The notes below the pieces were generated by a model. It had not been told where the DNA came from. It saw only the letters and a program-made list of their open reading frames with translations, and did not search any database. A stretch of DNA of 64,000 nt from Prostheceraeus crozeri (taxonomy: Eukaryota > Platyhelminthes > Polycladida > Euryleptidae), in NCBI GenBank assembly GCA_907163375.1, contig CAJQUW010000590.1, forward strand, positions 186,001-250,000, written 5' to 3'. This document shows, in pieces, positions 46,330 through 58,043 of this stretch; the stretch's first letter is position 1; the number at the start of each line of letters is the position of its first letter. The position numbers and the translations under genes are program-made.

Positions 46330-46511
46330 TGTCACTACTTCCCTTACTGGGGGCTTGGACGACGATGCTGACACACACTTTCATGTGGAGCGTTGTGATC
46401 ATTTAGTCCGGATGCCCTTCCTGACGACATCCAATGACACTTTCGGGGCTCGACCTCTGGACCGACAGACCGCTAGGCCAAGCACTTAACCATTGTGCTA
46501 CGGAGACCACC
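46330..46511 (-). mobile_element. SINE family A, best-preserved copy
   Basis: On the minus strand it begins GTGGTCTCCGTAGCACAATGG with an A box (TAGCACAATGG), then CTTGGCCTAGCGG, a B box (GAGGTCGAGCCCC), the core GAAAGTGTCATTGGATGTCG and TCAGGAAGGGCATCCGGACT, then AACGCTCCACATGAAAG and a distal CCAAGCCCCCAGTAAGGG. tRNA-derived SINE, with a core resembling sequences carried by several animal SINEs and RTE tails. Confidence 0.85.
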
Positions 46512-47229
46512 AAGGCAAGCTGAGCTCTTCTTAAAAAATCTAACGATAATACATGTGCATAAAAATCCTATTTTGGCTGTCAACATCCACTAACACACGA
46601 ACTGCACCGGTATATAATTGTCAAGAAGTGTAAGGCTTAATATGCTACCAATGCGCCTAAATTATCCATATTGACTATAAACAGTATTCTGGTATGCCAA
46701 TATTGCATACAAGTATGCATTACAACTGCATACATCATTATGCAGCTATGAAACTAACAGCCAAGTATCTATCAAGAATATTGTTTAACATTTCGATTGT
46801 TAAAACTTCGCATAAATCAACTGGTCCAAGACTTTCGACGATCGAAATGTCAAGTACATTCCAAGCATCGAAATACGACACATCGTTTGGAATTATTTTG
46901 CTATAAATTTAATCCACCCAGAATATTGTGACATGGAATTAAGTCCTAAAGGTAAATTGCTGACCTTTTAAGTATGCCTGAATTATGATTTATTCATGTC
47001 ATAAATGGATGATGTGTAGGCCTACATGCATTTACAACATACTTCCTAGCAATCAGTACAGCACAATTACTTGTAATAAAGGAGACTAAATCAGGCACGT
47101 ATGTAGCAAAGCAAGTACAGTAATAGTTTATTAGCAATGATGCGCAAATATGACATGTAAATGTTCAGCACGTAGTTTTTTGCAGCGGGTCACATTTCTT
47201 CAAGAACATATTTGTTTGCTTTGTCTACT

Positions 47230-47800
47230 AAGTCTCACTCCAGGATGTTTGAGCTCATCGCTCATAAAGTATGCAGATGACATTCTTGCACTTCATTTTT
47301 GAGATATTCTCACGATGATAATTTACAGTTTTAATGCGATAATATTGCCACGTGGGCTGTATTCTATTTCTCCTGAAACAAACTTTCTAAAATGTTTTAT
47401 TATGGATGTGATAGCCAAGTCGTCTCTCTCTTGTCACCAAACCAGTATGTGTTGGCAATGCAATAATCAGTAAGGCTCATTCGTTCTATTACTTTGGTGT
47501 GATATTTTCTCATGACCTGAAGTGAACTTTGCACATTCAACATGCTGTTAACAAAGCTGCTTAACGCATTTTCAATAATCGAAGTCTTCGTCATGCTGGT
47601 TGTTGCCCATCATTGATGCTGAAGTGCTACCACGCCTTCATTCGTTCCATTATGACATAAACCTTCGCATGTTTTTGTAATGCACCTAAAAATTTATAAA
47701 ACGTATTATTGGCTTGTCACATTCTGGACATTTTTTCACTCATTGAATCTGCGAGCTCAACGTGCCATAAATTGCTTGATTTGATCAAATCGTATGTGTC
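47230..47800 (+). mobile_element. CR1-like LINE, heavily decayed RT fragment
   Basis: The plus strand shows SSLIKYADDILALHF (catalytic ADD at about 47268-47276), then YFGVIFSHDLK and TLHIQHAVNKAA, then HAGCCPSLMLKCYHAFIRSI, in changing frames. The order (YADD, LGVxxxxxLxWxxHI, thumb) is that of CR1/Jockey-type LINE RTs. Many breaks, old copy. Confidence 0.7.
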
Positions 47801-49478
47801 TCACACTCTCAGAGATTTGTTTTCGATTCGTCCAGTGAGAGTGATGTCTTGACGTAACTGCTCTATTTTACGTCCACCTTTTGCTAAAACTGCACGATTC
47901 AGCAGACATTTTGAAAAATTTTGTAAATAATTTTTATTGGTCTACTTCATGTCATTCTTATGCACCTCACTGACCATTGGTTTCTTCTTGCTTTGTATCT
48001 ATTGACGTCGCTATTGCTCATGTATTGTACGCGTCCACCGACTCATTGAAGTAGAGAAATAAAGGATTGCTTACTTGCATGGTGAGCTAAATTCTTTTTG
48101 GCACTTCTATTCCTCCCCCCCACCCACATTTTTTGTTGTTCACACTTGCATCGTCGACGATCTTCTCTTGCTCCTAAGGGCAGTCTCACTACCGTCGCAA
48201 AACTACCTCTGGCTTGTAGAACATTTACAGCCTCAGAACTAGACAACTGCTCGACATTTGCCAGTAATGTAGACAAGAATCCCACGAAGTTCATGATCAC
48301 AGCTATCTGTATCTTTCATTTCTAACTGAGTACCCAAGGTACCAATCCTTCATCCCAGGGTTCTCAGTGGTGTTGTACTGTCACTCACTGACAGATCAAG
48401 TCTGTTCTAAATCCAATGTGACTTAAGTTTGACGAAATTTGATGAATTTGGAAGAATTATACACGTGGGGGGGAGAATAGAAGTATTTTATTTTTAATCT
48501 AGTTAAGTCTTGTGTGCAAGTGTGCAGCCTACAGCGTGCATACAGGCGTCTATACAAGCACATATCGCGAGAAACCCCATGAAACATTATTAGTGTGGAG
48601 TTGGGTGAATATTCAAATGCTGAAGAAATATTTTACACGTGTCTAACAGATGATATCGACTAAAACGGCTACCGGGTTTTTTGTCGAGCCGAGCAGACAA
48701 TTTTTATACCTGCAGCCGGGCCGAGTCGCCACCCGTGCAGCCCTGCCATGGTTTCAGCTTTGCACATATCTATCTAATGGATGCGACCAAAATTTAATTC
48801 AGATTAATTCCCATAGTAGTACAAGGTTGAGAGAAACATAGATAATGAGACACGGAGATGTCTAAAAATCTTGAAATCAACAACATATTCAAATACAATG
48901 CAAAGATTTCAAGGCGTTCTGCGCGCATAAAACGCTTGAACGCATAAACATAGAAATCTGAAACGATGTGCGTGTAGAAAAGGTCTCTGCTTCTCATATA
49001 AAACGCAGCTCAAATATAAAGTGATTAAACGAAGACGACGTTCTCATAGTTTACTGACCATTTTGGATGAAAAGTACATAATGTCACTTCCTCGTTATTC
49101 ATCTTCAATTAATCGATTCGACAAAGGAAAGCTATGTTGTGGAACAACATAATTTGTCCTTATTTAGGTTAGCTAACTGAAAAAAGGGACACAGGAGAGT
49201 AAATCAGCTTAAATTTCATGGGTGGATTCTTGCGTTTCTTCGAAATATCTTCGAACATTAAGGATCGAATTCGTTATCTTTTGATACTTGTTTATCAAAT
49301 GAGCTGTAAAAGGAAAACAACCATGTGAACAAAAATAGTCCAAACGTAGCAAATAATCCTCGATTGCAATAATAAATCTCTTTATACATTGGTTTGCTAC
49401 AAGATTGGGGAGAGAGAATGAACAATTGATTAAGAATTCTTATTTCCCGAAAGATGTAGCTTAGTGTGGAGGCGTTAC

Positions 49479-49554
49479 CTTCGGTGAAGAACACGTGAGC
49501 AGCGAAATAATATGTTTTCGTACCAGAGAAATCCGACATCAGAGACATAACAGA
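49479..49554 (-). CDS. unc-18: unc-18 exon C
   Basis: This 76-bp exon lies between a gttttcag acceptor and a gtaacg donor. It encodes SVMSLMSDFSGTKTYYF followed by AAHVFFTE, the counterpart of human [25 protein letters not shown]. It ends in phase 1, and the split Ala codon is completed by exon D. The introns on either side are the two longest in the gene (about 10.9 and 13.9 kb). Confidence 0.96.
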
Positions 49555-49811
49555 CTGAAAACAAAAGAGACATGTTTAATAGAGGATATAAAAAGGATTT
49601 ATATGTTAAACTAATTTAATTTTTAACTGTTGCAAAATACGATTCGTGTAAATGACACATAATGACTGTATAAAAAGAAAGGAAAGAACAATAGCTAAGT
49701 TTTGGCTTCACGCCAACATTTTAATCAAAATGTCACCGTTGTGAAATCGGGGACGTAGTAAAGGAAACGAGAATATTAATGCAGGACAATGTTTCTGAGA
49801 GTTTGAGACAT

Positions 49812-49976
49812 TTTGATCATTCCATTCATCCCACTCCCACTCTTTCGCGCTGAGTGTTTAGCAAGAATGCAAAGTATACCTTTTTCAAAAGTCTTAGGTT
49901 TGACCCGACCCCGATTTGAACCCAGGTCTCCTGGACGCAAAGCGAATACTCTACCACAAGACCACTGCGCCGGTAA
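49812..49976 (-). mobile_element. SINE family B copy
   Basis: On the minus strand: ACCGGCGCAGTGGTCTTGTG with an A-box-like TGGTCTTGTGG, a B box (GGGTTCAAATC), then GGTCGGGTCAAACCTAAGAC and TTCTTGCTAAACACTCAGCG. 3' end truncated relative to the copy at 51441-51680. Confidence 0.8.
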
Positions 49977-50365
49977 TATGTTAGTCCATCGCATGATTCA
50001 ATTACTTAGATATAGGTCAAAAGTTACTAAATTGAACATCCAGCATACTCTATCTGTCCATGAATACATTTAAAGAAACATTCCTATCACTGTAAACTGC
50101 AAACTTATATAAAAATATATTTCCGGATGTTTTCAATGGTGTACAGTTTAAAATTCATCGCAGGTTGATTTTTTACAAAACAATAATGAATTCAAGAAAC
50201 ACAAGAGTCTTGACTAATTTGCCTATTGCTATTGTAATTTACTGTTTCTACTGCCACTGCAATGAAGCGAGTAGCTGGCATCAACATTGATTGATGCATT
50301 GGATTGCAATTGCGAAAAGATGCTATACAACATGACGCCTATCGCGTAGCATTATAAAACGTGAA

Positions 50366-51133
50366 TTGAATTATGATTTTATAAAAAAGTATTTTTGGTG
50401 CAACTTGAAGCGGTGCTGTGTTGATATAATTATGCATGACATGGCATTTCACTTCCATAAAAAGCTGCGCCTACAATTTTGTGAAACGTTCCTTAGCTTT
50501 ACTGACATGTATCCGGATTTTGTGGACAGCATCTTGTGGTCAGATGAAGCCACTTTCAAAACCAATGGACACGTTAATCGACACAACTCCGTCTATCGGT
50601 GCGACACGAATCCATTCGAGATTCTACAGAAGGACGTTAATGCTCCTGGAATCACTGTTTGGTGCTGATTGTGTTCTTCTGGCTTTGTTGGACCATATTT
50701 CTTCGAAGGGACTGTTAGTGGTGAATCCTATTTGAAGTTGCTAAAGGAGCAGGTATGGCCAATCCTTTCTGAACGAGAGGATGTTCACAAACTCTACTTT
50801 CAACAGGACGGGGCCCCGCCTCATTACGCTTTGAAGGTTCGTGAGTGGTTGGATGAGCACTTCCCTGGGCGCTGGTTTGGTCGCCGTGGACCCGTCGAGT
50901 GGCCGGCCCGATCACCGGATTTGACCCCACCCGATTTCTTCTTGTAGGGGGTAATTAAAAATTCAGTTTACGGGAACCACCCAAGATCAATCGCTGATCT
51001 GAGGGCGTCAATACAAAACGCTTGTGATCTTATTACTCCTGCACTCTGTGCAAAAGTGTGTCGCAGTGTTGTCTCACGCTACGCGGAATGTGTCAAGGCT
51101 GGGGGCCACCATTTCGAACAGTTTAGAACATGA
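50366..51133 (+). pseudogene. DD41D transposase of the IS630/Tc1/mariner group
   Basis: The frame reads FVDSILWSDEATFKTNG (first Asp), GITVWC, a TGA, then SSGFVGPYFFEG, LYFQQDGAPPHYALKVREWL (second Asp) and RSPDLTPPDFFL (third Asp). Counting residues between the second and third Asp gives 41, i.e. DD41D. Two in-frame stops (TGA at 50666, TAG at 50945) interrupt an otherwise continuous frame that ends EQFRT-stop at 51133. The N-terminal DNA-binding half is missing. All three catalytic Asp remain. Confidence 0.88.
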
Positions 51134-51259
51134 ATGCACGTCATGTCTTCTGGGGTTCGGTTATTGATGTATTGACAAATTGCTTGTCACTATAAATACA
51201 TGTGATGTTCACTATATTTTTTGCATTATTTTGGGTTTGGTTATTTTTGGATCACACTG
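50366..51259 (+). mobile_element. 5'-truncated DD41D transposon
   Basis: The right end reads ...GGATCACACTG followed by TA at 51260-51261, giving an inverted terminus CAGTGTGATCCAAAAATAAC. No matching left terminus is seen upstream, so the left part is lost and the copy cannot move. Confidence 0.75.
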
Positions 51260-51440
51260 TATATTAAATAAGTGTAAATAATCCGTGTAAAATCACAGTT
51301 TGGAATTGAATGAATTACGTTGTAGTCGATGATATGCTTTTGCTTACATTCAGTCAAATACGAAGTACATGTAAAACACTGCTCTACTCACATATAAGAA
51401 TTATAAGAAACCATCGGATTTTTTTTCAAATGTAGTAAAT

Positions 51441-51680
51441 GAAAAAAAAATAAAAAAATAAATGAACGTTGTTTATACTCGGAAGCACATTAGGCACGGA
51501 GCCTTTCTTCCATGTGGCCGAGTTGTCATTTACCACTCTCATTCTTTTTCGTGCTGAGTGTTTAGCAAGAATGCAGAGTGTACCTATTTTTAAAAGTCTT
51601 AGGTTTGACCCGACCAAGATTTGAACCAAGGTCTCCCGGACGCAGAGCGAACACTCTACCACAAGGCCACAGCGCCGGTG
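51441..51680 (-). mobile_element. SINE family B, full-length copy
   Basis: On the minus strand from CCACCGGCGCTGTGGCCTTG, with A-box-like TGGCCTTGTGG, B box TGGTTCAAATC, body GGTCGGGTCAAACCTAAGAC and CACTCAGCACG, to CTAATGTGCTTCCGAGTATA and an A/T-rich tail (ATTTATTTTTTTATTTT). This is a complete 240-bp tRNA-derived SINE. Confidence 0.85.
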
Positions 51681-53725
51681 GTAGAAATGAATCGTTGATA
51701 TGAAACATGATAGCCATCGGTGCAGCTCAAATTCTTTTCCAAGGATGTGAAATCAGGCTGTATGATCAATTGCTACAAACGCGCAGCTAATTTGCTAATC
51801 GATTCTTTTGAGGGAGAACTCAACGGCTGTAGAACTCCAGAAATGATAGTTGGCTCTTCTTTTATCAAGGAAATATAATCGAATTATACCGTCAAACCTC
51901 AAAAGATTGCATTAGAATAACCATTAACACACAGCGTCCGCTGCGACTACAAAAAGGGTCATAGAAAGTGGATTCCAGTCATTCAAAGAATAACGATGTC
52001 GGCAATGCTGATAAAATCACGAGGATACCGCAAAATATCAAAATGCGATAGAGAATGTTGTTCACAAAGATATTTTCGCGCATTCAGTTTTGATTAATGT
52101 TTGAAATCCTTATGCCCGAATACAAATAAATTTCCCAAAATTCAAATTCATATGTGGTATATTTCGTTTAACATGCTGAAACATATACAAAAAAAAACTT
52201 TGCAGAAATTCTCAAATAAAACTCAGAAAATTGCTTCACAAAAAGCTTTACAATTTTTTAAAAACTTGAAAATATTTTCTAGAAAACCTTTACAATACAT
52301 TTCACATGCATAAGTAATTGTTCCAAGCCTGCTCAGCTCCGCTGATGCCATTCATACTCATTCATCAATCATTCTTATTTCCATTGTTACTTCACAACCC
52401 TACATCCGGGCAAGGGATCGAGAATCACATTGCATTTGGAAGAGGCGTAAATTAGAACATCACAGTAACTGAATTCAAACAAAATGCAATTTTCTTTTCA
52501 TTTCCGGCTCACAGAAATTTATTATTTTGTTAAGCACAGACAATCACCTGTAACTCGAGATGATTGATAATCGTTGTGAGGATTCAAGGGCGTGGTTATC
52601 CTATACGAGCATAGTATCAAATGGTTACGCAATACTCAAAGGAAATCATTTGAAGTGTAGGCGGCTTTTGAACAAAACGAAGCACGCTACAATAATTGAA
52701 ACTAGTAAGATGCATTTTGTAAACTCACATGGCTTCAGCTTCAATGTTTTCTATGCCTATTTCACATAGATTAGTGATTAAAAGAATTCAATTACTGGTT
52801 AACTACTTAAATGTAAAGCAGTCGAGGAACATAACAATCCATCATAACAAAAAAAATGTTAATAGCTTCATGTCACATTGAGTCACATTAAAGAAAAAGT
52901 TCAAATTCAGTTGCGAGTTGTATTTCGATAAAGAATTATTAAAATGTCTGTGATATGAATGGCATCATTGCATTGTTTGCCCTCCAAAAATTACTCTTGT
53001 CCAGTGATTACTGATCAGAACAATATAATCCACTTTCATAAGATCAATTATGTAAGTAAGAAAAGCATACAGATAATGAAAAATCTTGTTAAAACTGTAT
53101 AATTAAGAAAACTTCTAAAACTCACTGCAATTGCAATACAAAGTGCATCAAACACCAAGGCAGTTACGAATTACAGGTTATGAATAAAGTATTGCATTAT
53201 TGATTTGTTGCATTATACATTAGGGTGGAGAGAGCTCATGTAAAAATTTAATTTGTTTCAGATTGTTTCACCTGAGATGTAGATTTTTTTGTTTTTGTCT
53301 ATTCAGAAACACGTCTTAAATTCCATCATCTTCGGACAATGTCCAGTGGTTCCGCAAGAGGTTCTAGTCACAACACCTTCTTGCGATATTTAGCTTACCC
53401 AGCCTGATATATATTTTTTTATTTTAGTTATCTGATACGTAATTAATTACAGCCTAATATCAATGTTAAGATAAGTAGACAGTGTAACGAAAAGAGAACC
53501 ATATTGAAGGCCACCTGATGCACATTTTGCGGAAAAACCTGCACATTAATTTATGCGATACATGCTTAACGAGAGAAGGAATATAATGGTCAAGCAATTT
53601 TGTACCATTAGCTAATTAGATTTAGAATTAATCGATGCGCAAATTGGTTTGGAAAAAATCCCAAGGTGCTATTGACATCAACCATTTTTCTAGAATCGGC
53701 CACTTCAGTTCTAAAAGGTCTAAGT

Positions 53726-53950
53726 AACCGGCGCAATGACCTAGTGGTAGAGTGCTCGATCGGCGTCCCTGAGACCTGGGTTCGAACCTTGGTCGGATCA
53801 AACTGAAGACTTTCAAAATAGGACACTCAGAATTCTTGCTAGGCACTCAGCACACAAGATTGAGAGTGGGACAGGCAAAACTCGGCTACATGTAGAAAGG
53901 CGTTCGCCTAATGTGCCTCCGAGTACAAATAAGGTTTATTTTCTTTTCTA
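53726..53950 (+). mobile_element. SINE family B copy, plus orientation
   Basis: Starts ACCGGCGCAATGACCTAGTG, has a canonical B box GGGTTCGAACC, the body GGTCGGATCAAACTGAAGAC and CACTCAGCAC, and ends CTAATGTGCCTCCGAGTACA then AATAAGGTTTATTTTC. It retains the best B box of the three copies. Confidence 0.85.
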
Positions 53951-54595
53951 CTGCAGTAGAAAACAGCGAGAGAGAAAATGAGAAAAATGATATCACGTGG
54001 ATGTCACTTTGATACATCACACATGAAATAATAATGACAAGATTGTAATCATAATTTTGAAGTCTAGTGGTTCAGAACAGGCAACCGATATGGTAGCCCT
54101 CAGCCCTTGGTTAGTCTTCAGCCTTCATGAGTGAATGATGTTTACGGTATCATGATGGAATCTTATCCAGCTAACACATCCCTGTGGAGACATCTTTCAT
54201 TAAGTTAGAAAAACACTGGTTAAACTCATGCGGAAATGATTCTCTGTCGTCAGCATGACATTCGATACGAATGCAACACTGATGCGATTGAATCAGTGAT
54301 AGTAATGCAATAGACATTCCAGTTCCAGCGTAAAAAACTTTACAGACTCAAGTAACAAGTATCTGATAAATCAGCTAATTTAATCTCTATGTGACACCTG
54401 AAACGAAAGATTTGATAATTTGGATCACAGCATCGTATCTGTTATACATTTTTGATGCAGATACGTTTTACATTATAAAATAAGTCAAAATTTACTTGAA
54501 TAGTATTAAATTGATATTAAATTGAGCATTGAAAAGCATTTAATTTCAAAATTCTCCTTACTTTTTAGCTGGTAATGTTATGAACTACATACAAA

Positions 54596-55250
54596 TAATA
54601 ATAATAATATAGACGTTTATTTCAAAAACCCCAAATGGTAATCGTGGGGCTCAAGTCATACACAAAGACAGATATAATTACAAAGAAATACAAGAACTTA
54701 ACAAACAAAAAAATCATGTTTTCATCCTAAGCAAAAAAGACAGCAGGTCATCGCAAATGATACAAAGTGAAACATGCAAGACATTACAAAGTAAATCCGT
54801 CATTTGATAGCTTAGCCATAGTTAAAAAATAGCTATTATTTCTCATTGCTGTTTTACACAAGGGAATCAAAAACCTTTCAGAATAATGTAATCGCTCAGG
54901 TAACAAGTGATGCAAAGGATGACCCTCATCATCGACAACCTTTAAAAAGAATGAGTACCCTTGGATCGTGCGTCGATAACATAGTGGAATAAAGTGTGCA
55001 CAATTACAATCTGATTTTTCGCATATAATTCGATGAAAACGTTTTTGCAAACGCTCCAATAAGTCTGAACTGGTGGATTGCAAGTTAACAAATAAGGGAG
55101 AACAATATTCCAATACACTGCGAACACAAGAAAAATACACTTCAATGATGAGGTCACTTGTAAAAAAGTGCTTCAACTGTCGTATCACATAAATCTTTGA
55201 CGACGCTTTCTTAGCAATGTACAATATATGTTCTCTCCACGTAAAAATGC
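54596..55250 (-). mobile_element. CR1/Rex-like LINE, 3' fragment with (ATT)n tail
   Basis: The minus-strand frame (within 54784-55365) reads TWREHILYIAKKASSKIYVI, RQLKHFFTSDLIIEVYFSCV, RSVLEYCSPLFVNLQST and LERLQKRFHRIIC, the RT thumb of CR1-type LINEs, open to its stop at 54784. The 3' UTR ends in ATTATTATTATTATTTG, like the tail of the LINE inside the mariner. 5'-truncated; the surviving frame is uninterrupted, so this copy is fairly young. Confidence 0.82.
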
Positions 55251-57996
55251 ACATTACACACATACGAAAATTCATACATCGCTCACAACGACAAGTTTTT
55301 CCTTTTGTTAATGTAGATCTGTCAGTTATTAACGGCGTTGTGCATTCATTAACGTCATTTTGCAATAATTAGCGACTTTTCACATTGAATAGCTGCAAGT
55401 CTCTCTTCATCATCGACAATATCGCTCATTAGTAGAAATCTGTCAAATGGACATCGAAATTTGTAAATAAATAGCGACATTCGGTGACTAATAAATGACA
55501 CTATCAATTGTTACACGCAGTTATTAATTATTTTTAATACATTGCCATTTATTAGTAAGAGCATTATGAATAGCACGTAAAATTACTTCTTATTCGTTTC
55601 AAGCCATGTAAACGAGTTTAATGCTACATTTTCAATTCCCATGCAGAACCTATGGATGATCTTCAATATTTAGAATATTTTATATAGTAACTTGAAATGG
55701 AACAAGGAAACATTTCCACCCCAGAATAAGTGGTTTCTTGAAAAAAATTTCGCTCTACATTATTATACATATACCGGTGGCATCTGAGAACACCGACATC
55801 ACAGACAGAATCACATTGAAAATGCGGCAAACTTCACTTACATGATGCTGGTAAATTGCCCTGTACTCTTGAGCGATTATGTTAGTTGAAATTGACTCAT
55901 TCAAATTTGCCTTAATGCGTATATACCGTATATACCGTTGCTTATTCTTCGAACTTAAATGCTGTTGATTACGATCAGTCAATGATCAGAACAAATCTTG
56001 TCTTAGTGGCTCTAAAAAATCTCCATTACATTGCATGCTGAACATGCATGCAGCTATTAACTAGAGACATAACACCTGTACGTCTTTAAACATCAATATT
56101 CAAATTGAAAAAGGGCAAACGGACCCGCTACAATTTTCTCATGCTCCGGGTGTGACTTCCTCAAGAGCACTACTACATACACACTACTGCAGACGACAAA
56201 ATCACGGGCCATTGTAGATGGATATTGGAGAAAAATCCATCAAAAAATGATTGAAGATAAACGAACGACTTAGAGTACACTGTGTGTGTGCAAAAAAGAA
56301 GAATAGAACGAACTTGTCAAATTTGCTGGAGCCCAATTATTCTGCATTGAAACGATTGCACATTATCCATAAAAGGTTGGATAAATTAATCGAAAGAAAT
56401 CAAGTCACGTCTGTAATGGTTAGGGCATCGATCGAGGATTTAGCAAACGCATGTAAGAAAAACAATTTTTAAGATGGAGCTACCTGGGGTGAGAAAAATG
56501 GAAGATCATGGGTGCAATGAGTGATCAGTTCAAAAAAGAAAGATTGAAGTCTCAGTGGGTGACAAAAATTCCAAAAGGAACAAACAAAAGAAGTGAAGAA
56601 GAAAGATACATAATTCGTTCTCGGATTTTTGCTTTAATGAAGGCCAATGAACGATCTCTCCTGTCGCGATATACCGTACTTGTATTGTTTTCTTCATTGC
56701 TTGTAACTCTAAATACAAACGTACATTTTTGCATTAATAACCAAACAATACATCGAGAGGAATAAGCGCAGAAACAAAATTCCAACAACCTGATTCGATT
56801 ATATTAACCGTCATAAAGTAGAAAGGAATATTGAGTCTCATTAAAAACAAATTTGAAGTTCAGAGGAATTAATAGCTCAAGAATTTCAGTCAATGCACAA
56901 CTATTTTTGGTTAGATTCAACACAGTTGGTAAATTCCCGAATGTTTTAAACTTATTAAGGAACCTTGGCTGTGATGATGATGTCTAACAGTAAGCAACAA
57001 ATCGGGTAACTATTACTGCGATATAATTTCATTGATTTACGCATTCATTAATAAAGCTGTCCGGAGTCAGAGACTATGTATTTTTGAAAGGTTCTGGTTC
57101 CAAATCTGCAACCCTGATTTAAGCATTTTTTAAACATGGTTTGCCGGTTCTATCTAAAGCACAATACATTGTAATTCTAAGTGTATACAACATTTAGCAG
57201 AAGCACAGTTGGAAATATCAGACACTTCACGGCGCTGTTGATTTTGTTTAACTGAGAATGACATTATCTGCAATAATTCACACAACTTCTAATCAAAAAT
57301 CAATAGCATATATTCAGCTGACACCTCTAATAGGAATGAATCAGTTGCGATGACTCAAAAATGTTTTCATAGATTATGGAGCTGGCAGACAGCTCTCATT
57401 TGTAAGTCATGTGGACGTCATTTCAGAAAACGAGATTGCCATTTGAAACTGCTTTACATAACCGAAAAAATCCAATTCTGTAGATGTATCTATTCTGGAT
57501 ATATGCAGCAAAGTTGATGCCATAAAACTGCCACTCACATAATGAAAAATTGGTTGTACTCGTATATGACAGTTATCATATAAAATTTTGAGTAGAGAGT
57601 GGAGGGCAGAAATATTTCGATCCACTCCTGACTACCAAGGAAAATAAAGAAGATCACTCTATTCACTTTTTGTCAAATAAGAGTGAGGAGAGATCTCCAA
57701 AGTTTGGTGGAAATTATATCTTTGGCTTAAATTAAAAGAAGTCAATATCATGCCACGTCAGATCAGTCAATGGTAACTGCTAAAATGCAACAGTGTGAAG
57801 ATTCTCAACTTCGAAGTTCGCGGATTTTGTGATAAGAACTACCTCTACAATGAGCGCGCTTGGCCAATCACATAAGACAAGGAAAGACTGTATCTATGTC
57901 AATCTCTATCGTTTGCGGCCATTGCAAACAATGGCTAGGATAGGATTATGCCCGCTCTAGACTAACCCACGCGCAAATGAATTTATCTCTGTGACA

Positions 57997-58043
57997 TGAC
58001 CAAAGGATCACAAGTCCAAAAGCTAAAGTGTTACGGAGACCAC
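57997..58043 (-). mobile_element. SINE family A, head remnant
   Basis: The minus strand GTGGTCTCCGTAACACTTTA matches the SINE-A start but is followed by decayed sequence. Confidence 0.4.

Larger units (their letters stand above)
35595..49478 (-). other. unc-18 intron C/D (13.9 kb, longest)
   Basis: Packed with transposon remains: a LINE fragment (36045-36560), nested PLE/mariner/LINE (37735-40830), repeat D (41824-41960), PLE fragments (43950-44265 and 44650-45515), SINE-A (46330-46511) and a CR1-like LINE (47230-47800). Stretches at 42.0-43.9 and 47.9-49.4 kb show nothing I can name. Confidence 0.6.

Noticed and set aside
56251-56765. Two adjacent plus-strand frames rich in Lys/Arg
   Set aside because: No known domain and no splice or repeat context; insufficient to call a gene.
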